A DNA stretch of 30,209 nucleotides from Mesostigma viride (Eukaryota > Streptophyta > Mesostigmatophyceae > Mesostigmatales > Mesostigmataceae), in NCBI GenBank assembly GCA_009746045.1, contig RPFO01000267.1:1-30209 (forward strand). Reading direction: 5' to 3'. Numbering within the stretch: position 1 is the stretch's first letter; each line of letters opens with the position of its first letter. The position numbers were made by a program, and so were the translations under genes. The notes under the pieces are model-generated. The model saw only the letters and a list, made by a program, of their open reading frames with translations. It did not search any database and had not been told where the DNA came from. Positions 17,165 to 25,500 of this stretch are shown here, one piece after another.

Positions 17165-18184
17165 GATATGCATGTCTAGATATGGTGTGTTTTGATGAGA
17201 CGTACGGCTTCAGCATAAAAACTTTACCTGGGTGACTTAAAATGTCTGTATAATTATTTTTAAATAAAAAACCAAGTTTTTTGGCGGGAAATCCTGAAAA
17301 CGAGAAACGAGAAAAATACACCTTGAGCCAACAGTAGAAAACAGCATAGTGCTGTAGTGCTGTGTTTAGCCACCGGAATGGGAATGTTCCTGATCGATCT
17401 AGATAAAGATATCATGGGAACAAATCATTAGCTCTTGCCATAAACTACTCAAGCATGTGAAATGAAACATTCAATTTAAATCAAGCAATGCAATAAACAT
17501 AATACACACGGTCTATGATAAAAGCCACGCACTGCCCATATGGCGTGTGCTGAACAGCAGCAGGCCATGCATGCCTCACGCCTGACCTTCCTAGGCAGTG
17601 TATGGGAGAGAGAATCTGGCCTTTAAGTTGGCCTAGTAAAACAGCAAGCTTGGGCTGCCAACATCTTATTCTGCCATCCACGGCCGTGGAATGTGGATGG
17701 AAGACTAACATAGGCCATGGGGATGACACGTACCCCACAGCATGGTTGTATGATAGGTAATGCGCGCCACAAACCTGTCGCTGATGGTACAAGGTGGCCA
17801 TGCGCAAAAAAATGATGAACGCAGGCCTTGCGAGACTTACAAAGGAGCTCCCGCGTACATGGAAGCCCTACACAGTAACCGTTGAGGACCTAAACTTCAA
17901 CTAGCAGCCATTGTGCGCTGTCCACCGAATACACAAAACTTAGGCCGTACAGAGGAGAGAACCGCTCCCTTCTAAAATATGGCACGCCAAAACCCGGCGT
18001 TATGTGGCGTCACTGAAGTAACAGGGGGCTGCCTAGCATCGCCACGGACGTCGCAGGTCATGCCAAGTTCCCCTTCTCAACTAGCTCTTTACTTGCCGCA
18101 TGACCTAACATTTGCTCTGGCTGTGTTAACTTGCACTTATAACTTGCTCTTGCTCATGCCATGAATGCCACCGCGCTCATTAGA
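17165..18184. other. No supported gene downstream of the scramblase stop
   Basis: AT-rich at first (17165-17480), then mixed. Open frames at 17481-17807 (minus) and 17979-18164 (plus) have no motif. The 3' end of the scramblase transcript must lie in the higher part of this interval, but no clear polyadenylation signal is seen. Confidence 0.4.
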
Positions 18185-18304
18185 CTAGTCCTTGTTCTCG
18201 CCGCTCAGCGTGCAGCAGCAAGGGTACAGGCATCCGCAGCAGTAGCAGACGAAGCAGGTGATGACGAGCGAGTTGCCGCGGCACGCGACCATCCCGTTGT
18301 CCAT
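18185..18304 (-). CDS. Scramblase gene, exon 5 (Cys-rich C-terminus)
   Basis: The acceptor CCCTCAG precedes ATGGACAACGGGATG. The 39 codons (MDNGMVACRGNSLVIT, then CFVCYCCGCLYPCCC and TLSGENKD) end in TAG at 18187-18185. The phase is 0, as needed after exon 4. Assignment to this gene rests on strand, phase, the similar Cys-rich style of exon 3 and the absence of another candidate. It is the least certain exon. Confidence 0.72.
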   Translation of the reverse strand: MDNGMVACRGNSLVITCFVCYCCGCLYPCCCTLSGENKD

Positions 18305-21300
18305 CTGAGGGCCGGGTGGCACAGGCGCGGCAGAGGATGGCAGATAAGGAACAGGTGAGCAGGCGGGCGACAAAGGAAGGTTAGTGTGCTGCGGCAGGGG
18401 GTCATGGGATTGTCCATTTGGTGGGGTTGAGTATGGTTAGATAGCGGCAGAGGATGGCAAGCAGGTAAGCAAGAAAGCACACCGCTGCGATACAAGGTCA
18501 TGCTAGTGACATTGTCCGCCTGTGGGGCCACCGTGGCGGATGATGCTAAGCAGGTCAACAGAGTCATGTTACATGGGTAATAAGCTGGTCAGCATGCGGG
18601 GAAGATGGTAAGCAGGCGAGGAGGCGAGGAGGCGAGGAGGCGAGGAGGCGAGGAGGCGAGGAGGCGAGGAGGCGAGGAGGCAAGGAGGCGAGGAGGCGAG
18701 GAGGCGAGGAGGCGAGGAGGCGAGCAGGCAAGCAGGCAAACAGGTAAGGACGCAAGCAGGCCATCAGGTAACAAGTAATATCAGTCACATTCCGCAATCT
18801 TGGTTGCGTGAGATCATGCCGTTGTCTATCATTTGGGCAACACTGGCCAAGGATGGGGCTCCCAAAAGGAAGAAAGGAGCTCACGCCATGACCAGCAAGC
18901 CTAGTTCAGCACACAACTACGTGATACTACGGCTATATAAGTAGATCCGGCAATACAAATAGATAAGGCCATATAAGTAGATCCGGCTATACAAGTACAT
19001 AAGGCCATATACGTAGATCCGGCTATACAAGTAGATAAGGCCATGTAAGTAGATCCGGCTATATAAGTAGATAAGGATATATATATGGCTCGAGCTACCA
19101 TGGTCCGTATTCTCCCGATTTCTGGCCTGCGCTGGTTGTCTCCTTGATATAAGTAGATAAGGATATATAAGTAGGCCAAGCCCACGGCAACGTGGCTCTC
19201 AGGGATTGCGGCAGGTGCTATCGTGCGGGCTGTTTATAATTATATCATCACGAAGGCTGACCTTGTTTATTGGATCTCTTATCTTGTTGTTAACACCTTC
19301 ATTTGTTTTGCGGGCGACGTATACTAACAAGCTATTGGCATCCCTATGGGCACTAACTGTGCCGGGCTCCTTGCAAACCTCTATCTATACACTTATGAGC
19401 TTGCATTCATGGAGAATCTCATTGCCTCAAATGATGATGTTCTCATCAGGCGTTTTATCCACACATGTCGATACATTGATGATGTCATTGCTTTCGACAA
19501 CCCTGATTTCGCGACCCATTTGTATATCACAGCTGGTCTGCCTGGCATCTACCCGCAAGGTCCCTCACATTAAAGCTCACGTCGGAGGATACTAGTCGCA
19601 ATTACCTCGATCTTAACATTACCCATAACAAGAAGGGCTGGCGTACGGCTGTCTATGATAAGCACAAGGATCCTAAATATCAGCAAATTCCTTTTATTCG
19701 CTACCCCGATATTCAGTCTCCTTTCCCACACAGCGAAATATGGTGTTGTTCTTAGTCAGTTGCATCGTTTTTCCCGTCTTTGTTCTTATTGTGTCGATTT
19801 CATCACGACTCTTGTTGAACTCTTGCATCGTTTGTTGGTCAAAGACTATGACCGAGACATTATGCTCCGTCAAGTCCATGTTTTTTTGCAACGTCACCCA
19901 CATCTGTTCGGTGCTGCCCCTTGGCACAAGCTCTGCAAACAGGTCGTGGACCGTGGATCGCGTAGTATCAAGGAGACAAGCGTAGTATCTCTGAGCATCT
20001 GAACCCTGTGATGCCAGATCTCCTTTGCGGCCGTTCCGAGCCTGGCACTGGATTGGTTGTCCGCACCGTCGCGTCGCTACAGTAAATGATGTTTTCTGTC
20101 ATACGCGGGCTTTTGGTTCCTGCCGCACATTTGAAAGTGATGTCCTCCGGATTTTTGCCTGTGCACCGTGTGCAGTTCTTGGACGTTTGGAAACATGGCA
20201 TGGCTAACGTAATGACTGACTAGCTAGACCTTTTCAGTGGTTTTCCATTTGCGGGTATTTCCTCGCAAATGGTGGGAGAGCGATCGCAGCAATGGTGCTC
20301 ACCACTAGACACTCCCGGCCAGTTAGGCTCGAAACACACGCCCTGATCAAGCAAGCTGTTTTCTGGCCCCACCGTCTAGGTCATCTAGTCGCTCTACACG
20401 TAAGCCGGCCATAATTTCAATGCGCAAGGCTACACATTTCCATCTCCATTCATATTCATCATCCTGAACGACTCGAAAACGCGGAAAAGATAACGGCAGG
20501 CGCGAGCTACCATTAATTAATTAATTAAACTCGTGCTCCTGTTGGGGAGTCACGGACCATTAAACCCGATGGGTGGGTGGATGGATGGATGGATGGATAG
20601 ATGGATGGATGGGTACACGCAATCCTACCGGTCTAAGCTTTCTGCAAAAAAAAATCCTACTCTATAACTATGGTGCCCGCGTCCCTAGGAGTCTTGTCTA
20701 TCATGCTTCCCACGTGTGCAAACACGCGGCCTCCCCACTGGAGGGGGGTTGTTGTCCTCTATGACCTGAGCCCACTTGGCCTTGTCCATAATCTTTTTCC
20801 AAATCACGGAGAGGCCCAGGCCCCCCATGTCCTCTACGAGCTACCACGGTCCGGATTCTCCCGATCTCTGGCCTGCGCTGGTTGTCTCCTTGATATAAGT
20901 AGGTCCGGCTATACAAGTAGATAAGGCCATAAGTAGAGAAGGCATCTAAGTAGATAAGTAGACACGATGCAAGTGGATCTATCGTCATGATGTGACTCCT
21001 GGCGTAGTGTACGGCTCCCCGTTGGGACTGCGAGTTCGACCAGTTAATAAATTACTTGACAGCAATTCCGGACTCGAAAAGACATTACATCAACCAAGGT
21101 GGAGTCTACAAGGATATCTAATTATCCCGAGTCGCAAAAATTGCTTGGAAGGCAAGGTAGGTTTCCCGCAACCTCACCTCGAAAAATATAACTTCCGCAG
21201 GGATAAATTTCGAGAAGATCCCAAGCAACAGCTCCAAAAGTGGTCTGTTAGTAAATGCTTGAGAGACAAGATAGGTCTTAATAATAAAAATAATACTAAT

Positions 21301-22474
21301 GATAATAATAATAATAATAACAGCAACAATTATGATAATAATAACAACCACAACACTAATACATTTTCCTAATCCAACCCCTTGGGTTTGCCTTGTGAAG
21401 CCGTAGTAATAATAGAACTTTATAGTTTAATAATAATAATCATTTTTGTTTGTGGGCTCACCTCAAAGAACATGAAGTCCAGCAGCAGCGCGGAACTGAG
21501 GATTGTCGCCTTCTGTTGTGGGGTGAGGTTGGGGTCGATGAACTCGATCGTGTACTTGTCCGAATCCGTGCACATCTCCGTGCAGATGGCGGAGCAGCCC
21601 TCAGGCTTGAGCTTCTTCACGATGGCCACGTCACCGATCTTGTACTGTTGACCGCAACCAAGGGAGGGCACACGGGCAAATACGCAAGCAGGTCGCATGT
21701 CACATGTCAGGGATCTCTCACGATGGCCACGTCACCGATCTTGTACTGTTCGCCGCAACATGTCGAGGGGAAGCAAAGACATCAGCGTGGGTTCGCTGCA
21801 TATTGCTATTGTTTTATCAGCGCAACTTGATGACCGCGACATCATCGATCTTGTAGACTTGTATTATACAGCGCGACGCCGATGGCCACGTCTCCAAGCT
21901 GGTAAAGGATACGCATCGCTCAGCGTAGCCTCTGTATTAGCACCCCATCATGCCAGCATGAACGTACTGTCCACCGACCTTCACTACCAGTGCCACCACC
22001 AATCAGTGTGACTGGTCTGCACATTTACAAAGAGCTTATGTATAGCAACAAGCGGACGACAGCATGAGAAGGATCCACTCACCATTCGCAGCTTTGACAT
22101 GGAGAACTTACCCTGGGCACGCCCTTAAAACCCCTCCAGCTCCAGGAGGGCCTTTGTGTTCTCCAACCGCCCCAAACCACTGTCACAAAGACACGCCGAC
22201 TGCCCCTCCACTCGCAAAGCCTAGGGCGCCTATCCCTATGAACGTCGAGCCTATCCGTGGCCTCTGGACCAAGGGGCAGCCTTACTACAGCCGCTACGCT
22301 TTTGCCATGGTAAAGCCTTATTGCACCTACAGCAGTTGCGTGACTCCCCCAGTGAGCAGCTTAAATGAGCCTGTGGCCTGCCTTTTGAATGAGAAATGGT
22401 GGTGGTCCCGGCCCCCTTCGTACTGGGTATGAGTCAGGGATGAAAGGTACCTACTCAAAAGTTGGTATCCCGTG

Positions 22475-22533
<59 letters not shown>

Positions 22534-25500
22534 CTCCCTCCCTCCTCCCTCCCTCCCTCCCTCCCTCCCTCCCTCCCTCCTCCCACATCCATTCATTCAT
22601 TTATTCATTCACACGCCTCAGCGAGTGAATGAGTGAGGAAGGACGGACGGACGGACGGACGGAAGGAAGGAAGGAAGGAAGGAAGGAAGGAAGGAAGGAA
22701 GGAAGGAAGGAAGGAAGGAAGGAAGGAAGGAAGGAAGGAAGGAAGGAAGGAAGGAAAGGAAGGAAGGAAGGAAGGAAGGAAGGAAGGAAGGAAGGAAGGA
22801 AGGAAGGAAGGAAGGAAGGAAGGAAGGAAGGAAGGAAGGAAGGAAGGAAGGAAGGGCGGGCGGGCGGACGGGCGGACGGGCGGGCGGGCGGGCGGGCGGA
22901 CGGACGAAACGAAACAAAACGAAACAAACGGAACCAAACGACCCGAACGCAACGGAACGCAATGGAACACAACGCAACGAAACGAACGGAACGCAACGAA
23001 CAGCCGAACGGCCGCCCGCCCGCCCGAAATAATGGAGGACTTTCAGGGCAGTTAGCACCTCTGCCTCCATGCAACATGCCCGGTGCTCCTAAACCGTCAA
23101 ACATGCAACTTTGACCAGCAAGTCGACCGCTGCTCACCGTGCCCGGTCTGGACATGGAGAACTTGGACGAGCAGCACAGCTCCATGCAGCCGCCGAAGAT
23201 GCACGGCCCGTGAAGGCTTCCCACGGCCGACCCCTGCGCGCCATCGACGACGTCGAGCGTGGGCGTGAACGAGCAGCAGTCCTTGGGCTGTGCCGCGCGT
23301 CCGATCACATGCTGGGGGACGATCTTCCCAGGATCTCCCTGGACAGCGCCCGCGTGGAGGGTCATGCCGTCGAGGCAGCAGTCTGCCCAGGTGCAGCAGC
23401 AGGGGCACTTGGAGCAGCATCCCTCCCGCTCCATGGTCATGACTGGGGGGGCAGGGGGGCGGGCATAGAATAATCACAGACAGATAGACGCAATGGTCAT
23501 GGCTTTGAAGCAGGCCTTGCGCTCCATGGTCATGACAGGGGGGAAGAAAGAATTGATTGAAACGAGGATGGGGCATGGAAAGGCAGCAAATAGCAAACGG
23601 TGAGACACGGCCACGGATTGAGGCAGGCCTATGTATTCAGGCCTCGCGTTCCATGGTCATGACGGGGGGGGGGCGGGTAGCAGGATTATGTATGGAGACA
23701 TGGTGCATTATATGGAGACATGGTGCATTATATGGAGACATGGTGCATTATATGGAGACATGGTACATTATATGGAGACATGGTGCATTATATGGACACA
23801 TGGAATTGAGAGTGCTTTTCGAGAAATGATCACGGCTTGAAAGCAGCCCTCCCTCCATGGTCAATAACTTGTGAGTGTGGTGGTGGGGTGTCGATACCAC
23901 AACATTAGAGATGCGATTCCTGGTGGTTATGAAAAGCCAAGAGGACCTAAAAAAGGACATCGCGATTTGTGGCTGTGTGCGGGGCTTGGGCAAGGGTGGG
24001 ATGGATTGGTTGATAGTTGATACAGTATGTAGTCAAAGGTCACGAGTGCGGTGCATTGTACATGCAAGTTGCTGCTTGACATGTGCAGCAAACCATGGTC
24101 TGATGTTGATATGGGTTCAAGAAAGTAGTTAGTGGGAGGATTGCAGCGTACGAAGCGGGAGGACGGGCCCAAACAAACAAACAAAAAAAAGGAATGATGG
24201 CCCCCTGATGGAAGAATGGCCCCCTAATGGGATAATGACCCCCTAATGGAAAAAAATGGCCCTTCGTGGCTCTATTAAACAAAGAGCCATGAGTGTACCG
24301 AATAAAACACGAGTCCACTACCTGGGGGAGCACGGAAAGCCTCGTGAGAACGCTTGACCTCACAGAGCCCACCGATGATATTGGATGGTTCGTCTTATAG
24401 GATGGCTTATGTTGTAGAGGGGTAGCGATGTATCTGGAGGAGCACAGAATTCCTCTTGCTTGATGACCAGAGACGAGCTGTGTGTGTTCTTAAAATGTCA
24501 CGTTGCAGAGGGGCTGTGAGATATGCATTCCCTTGGGGAGCGCGGAAGAAATCTCCCACGATGACCATCGCAGGGCGGACGTAGTTTCCTAAATGTCATT
24601 TGGGGAGGGGCCCTGGCAGTGCGATGAGTATTACCTGGAGGAGCACGGAACGACTCCTCCTTAATGATCGGGCCGGGACGGAACTCGACCAGCAGGCTGT
24701 TGTTTGGCGCGCAGCAGCACCTGGTTTACTCCGATGGTAGTGTGCAATACACAGATGGGCGCAGGCAGAAAGTTGTGCATGGAGCGAGAACGAGAGGCTG
24801 TTATGCGGCGCACAGAAGCACCTGGTAGTTACCCGCCGGAATGTTCCGCTAGGCTTCGCGAGAGCCACCGCTCATCGGATGCTGACCATTATAGCGACCA
24901 TGATAGTGACCATGATAGTGACCATGACCAGTACACAGTGCTTTACGATGGTAACACCCTCTCTCCGTGTCCCGCGTTGTGTCTGATGGGATGGCGGAGA
25001 ATGGGGGAGGCCCAACACCGGCATGCTATGGCTGCGCAAGGCGACGCCCTAAACAGATGGATTTGGAAAATGTTGTGCCCCATGGCCTGCACTGGTTCTC
25101 TCATCGCTGTTGCGCCCCATGGCACGAATACGCAGAGCTAGGAGGGAGGTCAAGGGATGAGGGGGCAGAGAGCATCTAATCGAATGCGCAGAGTTGGGAG
25201 ATGGGATGAGGGGGCAGAGAGCATCTAATCGAATGCGCAGAGTTGGGAGATGGGATGAGGGGGCAGAGAGCATCTAATCGAATGCGCAGAGTTGGGAGAT
25301 GGGATGAGGGGGCAGAGAGCATCTAATCGAATGCGCAGAGTTGGGAGATGGGATGAGGGGGCAGAGAGCATCTAATCGAATGCGCAGAGTTGGGAGATGG
25401 GATGAGGGGGCAGAGAGCATCTAATCGAATGCGCAGAGTTGGGAGATGGGATGAGGGGGCAGAGAGCATCTAATCGAATGCGCAGAGTTGGGAGATGGGA

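Larger units (their letters stand above)
18305..21461 (-). other. Scramblase intron 4 (3157 bp)
   Basis: It holds echoes of the exon 5 acceptor, an 8-bp and a 36-bp tandem array, the decayed reverse transcriptase, the second copy of the 282-bp element, (GGAT)n and (AAT)n runs. This is the main repeat sink of the window. Confidence 0.7.

Noticed and set aside
18589-18774. Leu-Ala-Ser-Ser-Pro-Pro-Arg repeat protein on the minus strand
   Set aside because: Produced entirely by the (GAGGCGAG)n array.
22601-23114. Long open frames rich in Leu-Pro-Ser-Phe (minus) and Lys-Glu-Gly-Arg (plus)
   Set aside because: They are translations of the (GGAA)n microsatellite, whose period leaves several frames free of stops. 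Only the part at 23138-23442 on the minus strand is real, as a scramblase exon.
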